A stretch of 64,000 nucleotides of DNA from Flavobacterium profundi (GTDB lineage: Bacteria > Bacteroidota > Bacteroidia > Flavobacteriales > Flavobacteriaceae), in assembly GCF_006491645.1 (NCBI RefSeq), contig NZ_VDCZ01000016.1, positions 1 through 64,000 on the forward strand. Reading direction: 5' to 3'. Shown here one piece after another: positions 8,264 to 17,177 of the stretch. Every line of letters begins with the position of its first letter. Within the stretch, counting starts at the first letter, position 1. The notes below the pieces were generated by a model. It ran no database searches. It was not told the origin of the DNA and saw only the letters and a list, made by a program, of their open reading frames with translations. Both the position numbers and the translations under genes were made by a program.

Positions 8264-9004
8264 ATGTCACAATTAACTATAACTACGACACAAAATGTTT
8301 CAATAAATTTTACAGCAGCTTCTGTTGGGGAACGTATTTTGAGTCAAATACTTGATATTTTGGTTATTATAGCCTATTCTTTGGTAATATCTTACATTGT
8401 AAATAAATCAGGGTTAGAAAGTTATATTGTTTCAATGGATTATTGGTCGGGAATGGCTGTTTATATTATTTTATATTTACCCGTTTTCTTTTACTCTCTT
8501 ATTCAGGAAAGTATTTGGGAGGGAAGAACTATTGGTAAACGTATCATGAAATTAAAAGTGATAAAAATTGACGGCTATCAAGCGGGTTTTGGAGATTACC
8601 TTATTCGTTGGTTGTTCCGTTTAGTAGAAGTTTTGCCTCCTTTATCTGTAGTGGGATTAATAGCCATTATTTTTAATGATAGAAATCAGAGAATAGGAGA
8701 TATGGGAGCGGGTACATCGGTTATTTCGTTAAAGAATAATATTAATATTAATCATACTATTTTACAAGAAGTAAATGAAGATTATGTGCCTACCTATCCA
8801 TTAGTAATAAAATTATCTGATAATGATATAAGAATTATTAAAGAAACATTTGAAATTGCCGTTCGAAATAGAGATTATGGCACTTTAATAAAGTTAAGAG
8901 AAAAAGTAATTGCTGTTACAGGAATTAAAAATCAATCAGGGAATGATCAAGATTTTATTAGAACGCTTTTAAAAGATTATAATTTCTATACCCAAAACAT
9001 GTAA
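8264..9004 (+). CDS. RDD family membrane protein
   Basis: A 246-residue protein. Residues 1-160 form the RDD domain: the first helix follows ASVGERILSQILDILVII (the R and D of the name), and the later motif EGRTIGKRIMKLKVIKIDG precedes a helix with LIRWLFRLVE. The remaining ~85 residues form a cytoplasmic helical tail. RDD proteins are small four-helix membrane proteins of uncertain function; some act as Na+/H+ antiporters. The neighbourhood with SpoIIM, DUF4129 and MoxR is a recurring association. Its stop codon abuts the stop codon of the convergent T9SS cargo gene (TAA immediately followed by CTA). Confidence 0.9.
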   Translation: MSQLTITTTQNVSINFTAASVGERILSQILDILVIIAYSLVISYIVNKSGLESYIVSMDYWSGMAVYIILYLPVFFYSLIQESIWEGRTIGKRIMKLKVIKIDGYQAGFGDYLIRWLFRLVEVLPPLSVVGLIAIIFNDRNQRIGDMGAGTSVISLKNNININHTILQEVNEDYVPTYPLVIKLSDNDIRIIKETFEIAVRNRDYGTLIKLREKVIAVTGIKNQSGNDQDFIRTLLKDYNFYTQNM

Positions 9005-10798
9005 CTATTTGCTTAGGTATAAGTAACCATTTAATGGTTCTGGATAACTTGGGTCATTTAGATATAAAATGTAATAATAAGTACCATCAGGAGCCATTTT
9101 TGTACCAATGCCTTCTTCTACATAACCATTCCAATCGGGTTTGTTACGATTTCCTGTCCAAAGCAATTTTCCCCATCGATTGTAAATTTCGAGTTTGAAA
9201 TGAATGAATATATCTCGAAGCCCCTCAATAAAAAATGTGTCGTTAAACGAGTCATTGTTGGGAGAAACGGCATTGTAAATGATAGGAGGACAGTTTTCAA
9301 CTTGAAGTAAAAAAGAAGTTACACTTATACAATTATTTTCGTTTTCAATCCGAATAAAAATTTCTTTTGGTGTGGTTAGTGCTTCATAAGTAGTAGTATT
9401 CAAAATTGGGTTAAGATTATGTATTGCATCATCGTACGTTTCATGAAAACTAATGAGATGAGAAGCATTGGTTTTGACCAAATCCTCATAACTAGAAAAA
9501 TCAAAAATACCTCTTGTTAATCCTAAATTACACGTAATTACAGGTGGCAAAGTATTAAAATTAGGAGATTCAAATAAGGTAATAGTAGTATTGTAATCAT
9601 TATTGGTTTCCACTAATTCTGTTACAACACCTGTTCCATTTCCTTGATCATCTGCAACCGCTGTCAAAGTAAAATTGGTAGCAACTGTATTCGGAATTGT
9701 AAGGGTTATACTTCCAGATTCATTTCCACCAATAGGAATTGGATTTTGAGTTTGTGAGGAACCTACTAAAATTCCATTTGCATAAAAAGCAATAGGGGTG
9801 TTGTCTGCTAAAATTTCAGTACTATTAAGATTGTATACCGTAAAACTCACAGGAATGTCACGATTATTACAGGTTAATTGGTAATCGTCAATAGTTATAG
9901 TAGCATCAGGTAACTGACTGTTTAATTTGGTAACAACGGTGTTAATCATTATAAAGTCTTGGAAGGAAGACAAAGTAATATTGGCACTAGTATTTCCTAT
10001 TTGAATGTAGTCTTCAATCTCATAAATATCCAAATCCACATTGTATAAATCAGTCGATCCAGTTATAGAATTGGTTCCATTAAAAACATTATCAATAGGA
10101 TTAGAAGCATTACTAATGATTGTTCCATTAATAGCAAATGTTTCAGTAGGTAAGGAAGCGTCACCTTCCCAAGCGATAAAACCGGCCGTTGCATTGTTAT
10201 TGTCAATTACATATAAATTTGTTAAATCAATACTCAAATTATCAGGAACTCCTTGTAAGCCGTCGTACACATTAATTTGATTCAAAGGAAGACTGCTGTT
10301 TTCATAAACGATTAAGATAGCCCAACCGGCAAAATTGGTTTTTCTTTGAAAATGGTCCAATTCAAATGCAGAAATATCCAAATTCGATACGGTATAATCT
10401 CCATTTCCTGTGGTTTGAATAAAAGAAGTAATATCCTTAAAAGCACTAAAATAATTGAGCGTTAAATCAGGAAAAACATTTGTATGAGAAAAGGTACGAT
10501 CTGGATTTATAGGAATTCCATTCAGATCCACATCAAAATCACCATCGCCACTTCCTGCCCAATACAAAAAAGCTTTAATTACGGTGTCTGTTGGATTTAA
10601 ATTCAAAGAGGCTGTGGATGATGTGCCCGTAACCAAAACCGAGGAAGGATTGTTTTCTGCAACATTCATAGTGTTACCAATAAACGTAAAATCATACCTT
10701 CCGTTAATTTGCGTATAAAGAGTAATATCTTGCCCAAGCATAGCGATTGGGAAAAGGAGTACTAACAGATAAAAAGGAAGGTAATTTTTAGGACGCAC
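9005..10798 (-). CDS. T9SS type B sorting-domain (gliding motility-associated C-terminal domain) protein
   Basis: A 597-residue exported protein. Residues 1-22 form a signal peptide ending AMLGQ. The middle has repeated beta-rich segments, including a CARDB-like domain (about 300-400) recognisable from strand-rich VSFTVYNLNSTEIL and the glycine/asparagine loops. Residues 503-597 are a type B C-terminal sorting domain: SPNNDSFNDTF, LEIYNRWGKLLW, then DGTYYYIL. T9SS moves such proteins across the outer membrane. The start codon is GTG; an in-frame TAG lies three codons upstream, so no longer start is possible. The N-terminal half resembles large flavobacterial surface proteins of unknown ligand. 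It lies at the left edge of the glycan locus. Confidence 0.92.
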   Translation of the reverse strand: MRPKNYLPFYLLVLLFPIAMLGQDITLYTQINGRYDFTFIGNTMNVAENNPSSVLVTGTSSTASLNLNPTDTVIKAFLYWAGSGDGDFDVDLNGIPINPDRTFSHTNVFPDLTLNYFSAFKDITSFIQTTGNGDYTVSNLDISAFELDHFQRKTNFAGWAILIVYENSSLPLNQINVYDGLQGVPDNLSIDLTNLYVIDNNNATAGFIAWEGDASLPTETFAINGTIISNASNPIDNVFNGTNSITGSTDLYNVDLDIYEIEDYIQIGNTSANITLSSFQDFIMINTVVTKLNSQLPDATITIDDYQLTCNNRDIPVSFTVYNLNSTEILADNTPIAFYANGILVGSSQTQNPIPIGGNESGSITLTIPNTVATNFTLTAVADDQGNGTGVVTELVETNNDYNTTITLFESPNFNTLPPVITCNLGLTRGIFDFSSYEDLVKTNASHLISFHETYDDAIHNLNPILNTTTYEALTTPKEIFIRIENENNCISVTSFLLQVENCPPIIYNAVSPNNDSFNDTFFIEGLRDIFIHFKLEIYNRWGKLLWTGNRNKPDWNGYVEEGIGTKMAPDGTYYYILYLNDPSYPEPLNGYLYLSK

Positions 10799-10913
10799 TC
10801 GATTCTATTTATACATAAATTATCTTCTAAGGTACTAATTAATTTAATAAAATGTTTCCTTTTCAACTTACATGAATTAAAAAATTAGTAATTTTCGGCT
10901 TTAATCCTGACTT

Positions 10914-11861
10914 TTGAAAAAATATCAAGTAAAAAAATATACGACTGACTATTATTTCCAATGGAATGCATTTGTATCTCAGGCTAAAAATGCTACCTTT
11001 TTATTTCATAGAGATTTTATGGAATATCATAAGGATCGTTTTGAAGATTTTTCTTTACTCGTTTTTGATGAGAAAGAGAATCTAAAAGCAATACTTCCAG
11101 CAAATAAAGTACAGCATACTCTTTATTCTCACCAAGGATTAACTTATGGTGGTTTATTGTTGCCAATGCAAGCAAAATACGAAGAGGTAAAATGCTTTTT
11201 CGAAACTGTTTTGGAGTATTTAAAAGATCAGCAAATAAAAGAATTTATTTACAAACCCATACTCGATTTTTATACTGCATTACCTTCAGAAGAATATTTG
11301 TTTGTTCTTAAAGAAAAAGAAGCGGTTTTAAAAAAGAGGGAATTCAACTTATGTATTCCTTTAAAGAGAGATTTTGTTATTTCTAAAAGTAAGTATAAAC
11401 ATTATAAACGAAATGGGAAGTTGGCTTTTCAAATTAAAAAGGAATCTAATTTTTCTCAATTTTGGAATGAGGTTTTAATTCCTAGATTACAAACAAAATA
11501 CAATGCCAAACCAGTGCACAGTTTGGAAGAAATCACAACATTAAGTCAAAAATTTCCTGAAAACATAGTGCAGTATACTATCTATTATGAAGATGAAATT
11601 GTAGCAGGAATGACACTCTTTAAATCAAAATATGTAATTAAATCCCAATATGGTGCTACTACTGATTTAGGAGAAAAAATAAGAGCGTTAGATTATTTGT
11701 ATTTTCATTTAATTGAACGTTACAAAGAGGATTATGAATTCTTTGATATGGGCACTTGTACAGAAGACAATGAAAAAGGTTACAATTCGGGTTTATTAAC
11801 TCAAAAAGAAGAACTAGGTTGCAGTTTGTATAATCAAGACACCTATTGTATTTCGTTATGA
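10914..11861 (+). CDS. FemAB/GNAT-like acyl- or aminoacyl-transferase of the glycan locus
   Basis: A 315-residue protein with the double-GNAT fold of the BioF2-like/FemAB group. The N-terminal half contains TFLFHRDFMEYHKDRF and the ILPANKV strand, and the C-terminal half the acetyltransferase core VAGMTLFKSKYVIKSQYGAT with a closing FDMGTCTEDNEKGYNSGL. This subfamily is often encoded beside FdtB/QdtB-type aminotransferases in flavobacterial polysaccharide loci, and the next gene is such an aminotransferase, overlapping by four nt (ATGA). It may acylate the amino sugar; that is inference. The start appears to be TTG at 10914; the next in-frame ATG would remove about 36 conserved residues. A TAATTTTCG box upstream may be the promoter. 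Confidence 0.78.
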   Translation: MKKYQVKKYTTDYYFQWNAFVSQAKNATFLFHRDFMEYHKDRFEDFSLLVFDEKENLKAILPANKVQHTLYSHQGLTYGGLLLPMQAKYEEVKCFFETVLEYLKDQQIKEFIYKPILDFYTALPSEEYLFVLKEKEAVLKKREFNLCIPLKRDFVISKSKYKHYKRNGKLAFQIKKESNFSQFWNEVLIPRLQTKYNAKPVHSLEEITTLSQKFPENIVQYTIYYEDEIVAGMTLFKSKYVIKSQYGATTDLGEKIRALDYLYFHLIERYKEDYEFFDMGTCTEDNEKGYNSGLLTQKEELGCSLYNQDTYCISL

Positions 11862-12961
11862 TAAAATTTTTAGACTTACATGCGATAAATAAACCTTATG
11901 AAGCAGCTTTTCTTAACAAAACGAAAGCAATGCTAGATGGAGGTTGGTATGTATTAGGAGAAGAAGTAAAATCGTTTGAAGCTACTTTTGCTAAGTATTG
12001 CAACACCAAATATTGTATTGGAGTGGGTAACGGTTTAGATGCGTTAGTCCTTATTTTTAAAGCATATATTCAATTGGGTAAATTGCAAAAAGGAGATGAG
12101 GTTTTGGTTCCATCAAATACCTATATTGCAAGTATTTTAGCAATTTTACAAGCCGATTTAGTTCCTGTATTAGTTGAACCCAAAGTTGAAACTTATGCTA
12201 TAAACCCTAGCTTAATTCCAGAAAAGATTACTTCTAAAACGAAAGCCATTTTAGCAGTTCATTTATACGGTCAGTTAGCTGAAATGGATGCCATTCAAGC
12301 TATTGCGGAACATAATCAGTTATTAGTTATTGAAGATGCTGCTCAAGCTCATGGTGCTGTTTCAGGAATATTAAGTAAGAAAGCTGGAAATTTAGGTCAT
12401 GCTGCTGGTTTTAGTTTTTATCCTGGTAAAAATTTAGGAGCCTTAGGAGATGCAGGTGCTATAACTACAAATGATAAAGCTTTGGCTGAGGTACTTTTTT
12501 CGATGCGTAATTATGGTTCGAAAGTCAAATATGAGAATGAAATTCTGGGAACTAATTCAAGATTAGATGAATTACAAGCTGCTTTTTTGAATGTGAAATT
12601 ACCTGATTTAGAGATAGAAAATGAAAAAAGAAGACAAATAGCCCAGCGTTATTTAAGAGAAATAAAAAATGAAAAAATACAACTTCCTTTTTGGGATGGA
12701 AGTAAGAATCATGTTTTTCATTTGTTTGTGATTCAAACCAAAAACAGAAAAGAATTGGTTACCTATTTAAAAGAAAAAGGGATAGAAACTATGATTCATT
12801 ATCCGATTGCACCTCATAAGCAAGAAGCATTGCACCAATGGAATCAGTTGTCATTTCCTGTAACTGAAAAAATTCATGAGGAGGTATTGAGTATTCCTTT
12901 AAATGGTATTTTAGAAGAAGAAGAAATTCAAAAAATAATTAAAGTTTTAAATGAATATTAA
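11858..12961 (+). CDS. DegT/DnrJ/EryC1/StrS aminotransferase, FdtB/QdtB-like (sugar 3-aminotransferase)
   Basis: A 367-residue PLP-dependent fold-type-I aminotransferase. The opening FLDLHAINKPYEAAF and the segment GWYVLGEEVKSFEATFAKYC are close to FdtB/QdtB proteins, which convert a 3-keto-6-deoxyhexose nucleotide to its 3-amino form. Lys191 in FSFYPGKNLGALGDAG is the expected PLP lysine, and Asp160 in VIEDAAQAHGA the pyridine-nitrogen aspartate. I chose the ATG that overlaps the upstream stop (ATGA) rather than a TTG four codons earlier. A matching FdtA-type ketoisomerase gene lies at 17.2 kb. The exact product, dTDP-Fuc3N or dTDP-Qui3N, cannot be decided from sequence. Confidence 0.88.
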   Translation: MIKFLDLHAINKPYEAAFLNKTKAMLDGGWYVLGEEVKSFEATFAKYCNTKYCIGVGNGLDALVLIFKAYIQLGKLQKGDEVLVPSNTYIASILAILQADLVPVLVEPKVETYAINPSLIPEKITSKTKAILAVHLYGQLAEMDAIQAIAEHNQLLVIEDAAQAHGAVSGILSKKAGNLGHAAGFSFYPGKNLGALGDAGAITTNDKALAEVLFSMRNYGSKVKYENEILGTNSRLDELQAAFLNVKLPDLEIENEKRRQIAQRYLREIKNEKIQLPFWDGSKNHVFHLFVIQTKNRKELVTYLKEKGIETMIHYPIAPHKQEALHQWNQLSFPVTEKIHEEVLSIPLNGILEEEEIQKIIKVLNEY

Positions 12962-12963
12962 AA

Positions 12964-14412
12964 GTGAGTGAAGAAAAGAGCACATATAAAAGAATTCTAT
13001 TGGCAACTTCTGTTTTTGGAAGTATGCAATTTATAAATCTTTTCTTTTCATTTGTTAAACATAAACTGTTGTCAATTTTCATTGGAGCTGAAGGGTATGG
13101 TATTTTTGGAATGTTAAATTCTATTGTTGATTTAATTAAGTCCATTTCTGGTTTGTCTATAGATAATAGTGCCGTTAAAGCAATTGCAAGTCAGGAAAAT
13201 AGCGATTTTAATGCACAAGTAGTTTTAAAATTATCGCTTTTAACAGGTCTTTTAGGATGTTTTGTGACTGTTTTATTTTCTCCAATCATAAGCAAATACT
13301 TATATTTTACGTATGACTACTGGTATCTTATTGTCTTTTTAGGGTTAGCCGTTTTTTTTAAGCAAATTGCAAGCGCTTTTATTGCTATTTTACAAGGCAG
13401 AAGTCTCTTTAAGAAATTAGCCAAATCCAATTTATTATCTAACGGTTTAGGGTTGCTTTTTACCATTCCTTTTTTTTATTTTTTCAAAAAAGATTTTATC
13501 ATTCCAGCTATAATAATCACAGCTTTAGTCAATATGATAGTAGGTTGGTTTTTTGTGAAAAAAATCAAGGTTATGAATGCTCTTTTAACATTTAAAGAAG
13601 CCGTATCACAAGGAAAAGAAATTATTTATTTTGGTAGTTTATTAATGATTATGTCTTTTTTACCTTTGTTGGTCAATTATACATTACAAATCCTAATAAA
13701 CAAACAAGATGGTATTGAAAATGTTGGGCTTTTTAATGTGGCAAATATTATTTTAAATACCTATGTAGGTTTTCTTTTTAACGCCATGTCTTTGGAATAT
13801 TATCCACGATTAGTAAGTTTAGAAAAGAATAATAGCAAAGTTGCTATTACAGTGAAACAACAAGCCATTGTAACCACTCTATTAATAGTTCCTGTAGTTA
13901 TTTTTTTTATTGGTTTTGGTGAATTTATTATCCAATTTTTGTTTTCAAAAGAGTTTCTAGAGGTAAATCAATTATTACAATGGGCAGTTATAGGCATGTT
14001 TTTTAAAGCGATTTCTTTTTCCATTGGATATTTATTTATTGCAAAAGCCGATTCTAAAGTTTTTATGAAAACTTCATTAGGTTTTAATGTTTTATATTTT
14101 TTAATGTTATACTTTGGTTATCAATTAGGAGCATTTAAAGGTATGGGAATAGCTATTGCAGTTTACTTTTTTCTTCATTTAACAGGTGTTTATCTTATTG
14201 CTAAAAAAAGATATCAAATGACTTTTTTTGAAAAAAAGGATATCGTTTTATTTGTGTCCCAATTTCTCACTTTACTTGTTGCGCTTTATATTATGCGCTT
14301 GTCACCTCAAATTCATTTATATTTGATTACTATTTTATTAATTTTAAGTAGTAGTTATACCTTTTATGAAATTAATAAATTAGTGGTTTTAAAAGATTTG
14401 TTTAAGAAATGA
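12964..14412 (+). CDS. Wzx-type O-antigen/polysaccharide flippase
   Basis: A 482-residue integral membrane protein with about 12-14 predicted helices, of the MATE/polysaccharide-transporter superfamily. The N-terminal segment SVFGSMQFINLFFSFVKHKLL is typical of the O-antigen translocase (RfbX/Wzx) group. Such proteins move undecaprenyl-pyrophosphate-linked repeat units across the inner membrane. It starts with GTG two nt after the upstream stop and shares an ATGA overlap with the acyltransferase gene downstream, so these genes form one operon. No separate Wzy polymerase or initiating transferase is evident in the window. Confidence 0.88.
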   Translation: MSEEKSTYKRILLATSVFGSMQFINLFFSFVKHKLLSIFIGAEGYGIFGMLNSIVDLIKSISGLSIDNSAVKAIASQENSDFNAQVVLKLSLLTGLLGCFVTVLFSPIISKYLYFTYDYWYLIVFLGLAVFFKQIASAFIAILQGRSLFKKLAKSNLLSNGLGLLFTIPFFYFFKKDFIIPAIIITALVNMIVGWFFVKKIKVMNALLTFKEAVSQGKEIIYFGSLLMIMSFLPLLVNYTLQILINKQDGIENVGLFNVANIILNTYVGFLFNAMSLEYYPRLVSLEKNNSKVAITVKQQAIVTTLLIVPVVIFFIGFGEFIIQFLFSKEFLEVNQLLQWAVIGMFFKAISFSIGYLFIAKADSKVFMKTSLGFNVLYFLMLYFGYQLGAFKGMGIAIAVYFFLHLTGVYLIAKKRYQMTFFEKKDIVLFVSQFLTLLVALYIMRLSPQIHLYLITILLILSSSYTFYEINKLVVLKDLFKK

Positions 14413-15137
14413 AAATTGTATCAAAAATAAAAAGAGTCTTACAAGTAAATTGGATCAAATCGGTTTATTTTAACTTTAAAAAATTTCCTTTTGCTATTGC
14501 TAAAAAGATGCCTGTTTTATTTTATGGTAGCGTAAAATTTCAAAATATATCAGGAAAAATATGTATTAATGCTCCCATACAAACCGGAATGATTGGTTTT
14601 GGAAAACCCTATGAAATGAATACTCTTTCAAGTGGCATTGCAGAAATAATGCTAGCAGGAACCCTTATATTTGAAGGACATGTTCAATTTGGGAAAGATT
14701 ATTTTGTATATGTAACAAAAGAAGCAGTTTTACAAATGGGAGACATGTCATCCCTTGCTTCCAAAGGGAAAATCATTTGTACCCAAGAAATTGTTTTTGG
14801 AAATTATGCTAGATTAGGATCTGAATGTCAGGTTATTGATACCAATTTTCATGAAATGATGAATACAGTAACCCAACAAAAATTCCCTTTGAAAGCACCT
14901 ATTAGAATCGGAAATTATAATTTTATAAGTAATAGAGTTACGTTTTTATCCAAATCGATTACTCCGGATTATTGTACTGTAGCGTCAAATAGTTTGTGTA
15001 ATAAAGATTATACTTCTTTCGGAAATGCAATTTTAATTGGTGGTGTTCCAGCTCAATTAGTAAAAGAAAACATTACAAGAGATTGGGAAGGTGAAAAAGA
15101 TAATTTGGATCGTTATTTAAAGAATAGTTTTATGTGA
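14409..15137 (+). CDS. Left-handed beta-helix (hexapeptide-repeat) acyltransferase
   Basis: A 242-residue protein with hexapeptide-repeat turns: the region from IRIGNYNFISNRVTFLSKSITPDYCTVASNSLC, read as imperfect [LIV]-G-x4 units, followed by GNAILIGGVPAQLVKENI. The C-terminal ending GVPAQLVKENITRDW is a standard cap for sugar O- or N-acetyltransferases of the LbH superfamily. In an FdtA/FdtB setting an LbH enzyme usually acetylates the amino sugar, but this one is longer and more diverged than FdtC, so it could instead O-acetylate the polymer. Its start overlaps the flippase stop by four nt. Confidence 0.78.
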   Translation: MKIVSKIKRVLQVNWIKSVYFNFKKFPFAIAKKMPVLFYGSVKFQNISGKICINAPIQTGMIGFGKPYEMNTLSSGIAEIMLAGTLIFEGHVQFGKDYFVYVTKEAVLQMGDMSSLASKGKIICTQEIVFGNYARLGSECQVIDTNFHEMMNTVTQQKFPLKAPIRIGNYNFISNRVTFLSKSITPDYCTVASNSLCNKDYTSFGNAILIGGVPAQLVKENITRDWEGEKDNLDRYLKNSFM

Positions 15138-15179
15138 TTTTTAGTTCATAAAAACTCAAATTCAGATGAATATTTTAAT

Positions 15180-16055
15180 TTATAAGGACTTAAAAAATAC
15201 TTTTATGTAAAAAAAGATATATTTAAAAATATAAGGATAATTTCTAGAATGTATATTTATCATAAATTGATATTTAATTCTACTAAGTAAAGCTTTATGC
15301 TCTTCTTTATTCTTATTTAAATAATATGCTTTTAGCAATATAACGTAGGAAGAATGATGTAATTTTTTTGTTTTTGGATTAATTCTTTTGTAAAAATAAG
15401 AACCTAATGAATTATTCAATTCTCTTTTTTTTACTAGAACTTTTGGAATATATTCAAAGTCATATTTTCTAGATATCTTAACCCATAAATCTAAATCTTC
15501 GTATGATAAATTTTCGTCATAGCCACCTTCTTTTTCTAAAATTTCTTTTTTAATCATTGATGAAACCGAACAAATTTTAGTGGATTTACTAATAACCATT
15601 TTGTAAATATCGCCACTTTCTGGATGATCAGAATCAGTATAATAATGACTTATAAATTGATTGTTTTCATCTATTAATTCTAAATTTCCATAAACAACAG
15701 CAAGATTTGCGAAACGAGTATTTTGAAAAGTTTTTATTTGTTCTTCAATGCAATTAGGTTGTAAAACATCATCAGCAGCTAAATCGATAATGTATGCTCC
15801 ATTTACTTTTTTTAGGGTGTTGTTAAAGGTTTTTGTATTACCTAAATTTGTACTATTAGGGAAAAATGGAACCGTTGGATTTTTTTTAATCCAATTTTCA
15901 ATTACCTCTTTAGAAGTATCAGTACTGCAATCATCTGCTATTACTAATTGAATATTAGGATAAGATTGTTGTAAAACTGAATTTAAAGCTTCTTCAATAT
16001 AAGGAGCATGATTGTAAGAAATACATATTACACTTACTAAAGGTAAATTTTGCAT
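15180..16055 (-). CDS. Glycosyltransferase family 2
   Basis: A 291-residue GT-A enzyme. The N-terminal VSVICISYNHAPYIEEALNSV, ADDCSTD near residues 40-46, and the DxD-like IIDLAADDVL (about 91-100) are the nucleotide-sugar and metal-binding parts; YDENLSYEDLDLWVKIS is the acceptor-side ED motif. Soluble or peripheral, acting on the cytoplasmic face of the inner membrane to extend a lipid-linked oligosaccharide. It reads against its neighbours on both sides. The -7 box found just upstream ends only three nt before the ATG, so the message may be leaderless. Sugar specificity is unknown. Confidence 0.88.
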   Translation of the reverse strand: MQNLPLVSVICISYNHAPYIEEALNSVLQQSYPNIQLVIADDCSTDTSKEVIENWIKKNPTVPFFPNSTNLGNTKTFNNTLKKVNGAYIIDLAADDVLQPNCIEEQIKTFQNTRFANLAVVYGNLELIDENNQFISHYYTDSDHPESGDIYKMVISKSTKICSVSSMIKKEILEKEGGYDENLSYEDLDLWVKISRKYDFEYIPKVLVKKRELNNSLGSYFYKRINPKTKKLHHSSYVILLKAYYLNKNKEEHKALLSRIKYQFMINIHSRNYPYIFKYIFFYIKVFFKSL

Positions 16056-16057
16056 AT

Positions 16058-16065
16058 CAAATTTA
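16058..16065 (-). promoter_or_regulatory. -7 box abutting the GT2 start codon
   Basis: TAAATTTG on the minus strand matches TAnnTTTG exactly. The first base of the ATG is only three nt beyond it, so a start site at the usual spacing would fall at or inside the start codon. No clear TTG lies at the -33 distance. Confidence 0.45.
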
Positions 16066-16097
16066 AAAGAGTATTTTCGGCTAAATTAATAAAATAG

Positions 16098-17177
16098 ATG
16101 GATTCTAATACAAGAGATAGAAAAAGAATAGCACTTATTGGTTATAAATTCTGTTATGGAGGTTTGGAGAAAGTAATGAGTGATCTTTCTATTTTATTTG
16201 ATCGGAATGGTTATGAAGTTGTAACTATAGTTTTAGATAAAGAAGTTTGTTATCCAAATGGAGGACAATTAATTGCTTTAGGTAATGAAAATAAGATTTT
16301 AAAATATCTAAAATTAAATACTATTTTAAAGAAAAGTAAATTTGATTACATTATTGACTTTAGATATCGTTTAAACCCAATTATGGAACTAATATTCTTA
16401 ATGGTTTTTTATTCTAAGACTAAAGTTATTTATACTATTCATAGCGCAAATATTAAGTCATATTTTACAAAATATAATTTTATAGCCAAACTACTTTTAA
16501 AAAAAGTGTACCGATTTGTAAGTGTTTCTCACGCTATTCAAGAAAAATTAAAAAAGAGCTATAAAACCATTCCTATTGAAGTAATTCCTAATACATTTGA
16601 TAGAAATAAAATAAATTATTCTTTATTAGAAAAAAAAGATAATCTTCCAAAATTTAAGTACATAGTTGCTATGGGTAGATTAGCAAAAGAAAAACAATTT
16701 GATAAATTAATCGAAATGTATGCGAAATCATCTTTGCCTATAAGTAATATACATTTATTAATTTTAGGAAAGGGTGAACAAGAGTCTTTGTTAAAAGAAA
16801 AATGTAATTTTTTAGGACTGAATGATAAGATTCATTTGTATGGTTTTCAAGATAATCCGTATGTTTACTTAGAAAAAGCAATGTTCTTAGTTTTATGTAG
16901 TGCCTATGAAGGATTTGGAATGGTTCTTTTAGAGGCTTTAGCTGTCCAAACACCAGTGGTTTCTTTCGATTGCGAAACGGGACCTTCAGAAATTATTGTT
17001 CACGAAAAAAATGGATTACTAATTGAAAATCAAAATTTTTATGAGCTTAAAAATAAAGTGGAATGGTTAGCTCAAAATCCAGATATTATGGAGCTATATA
17101 GCAAAAATTGCTTAGAAAGTATTTCGAAGTTTGAAGATAAAATCATAGTAGAGAAATGGAATTCAATTTTAGAATGA
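16098..17177 (+). CDS. Glycosyltransferase family 4
   Basis: A 359-residue GT-B enzyme. The N-terminal Rossmann part contains KIALIGYKFCYGGLEKVM-like sequence (GGLEKVM being the acceptor-side glycine loop), and the C-terminal part YIVAMGRLAKEKQFDKLI and the E-x7-E motif in CSAYEGFGMVLLEALA, which bind the nucleotide sugar with retention of configuration. Its stop overlaps the next start (ATGA), so it is co-translated with the FdtA-like ketoisomerase. A TATTTTCGG element 16 nt before the ATG may be its -7 box. Substrate unknown; the tie to FdtA hints at use of the 3-amino sugar, which is inference. Confidence 0.9.
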   Translation: MDSNTRDRKRIALIGYKFCYGGLEKVMSDLSILFDRNGYEVVTIVLDKEVCYPNGGQLIALGNENKILKYLKLNTILKKSKFDYIIDFRYRLNPIMELIFLMVFYSKTKVIYTIHSANIKSYFTKYNFIAKLLLKKVYRFVSVSHAIQEKLKKSYKTIPIEVIPNTFDRNKINYSLLEKKDNLPKFKYIVAMGRLAKEKQFDKLIEMYAKSSLPISNIHLLILGKGEQESLLKEKCNFLGLNDKIHLYGFQDNPYVYLEKAMFLVLCSAYEGFGMVLLEALAVQTPVVSFDCETGPSEIIVHEKNGLLIENQNFYELKNKVEWLAQNPDIMELYSKNCLESISKFEDKIIVEKWNSILE

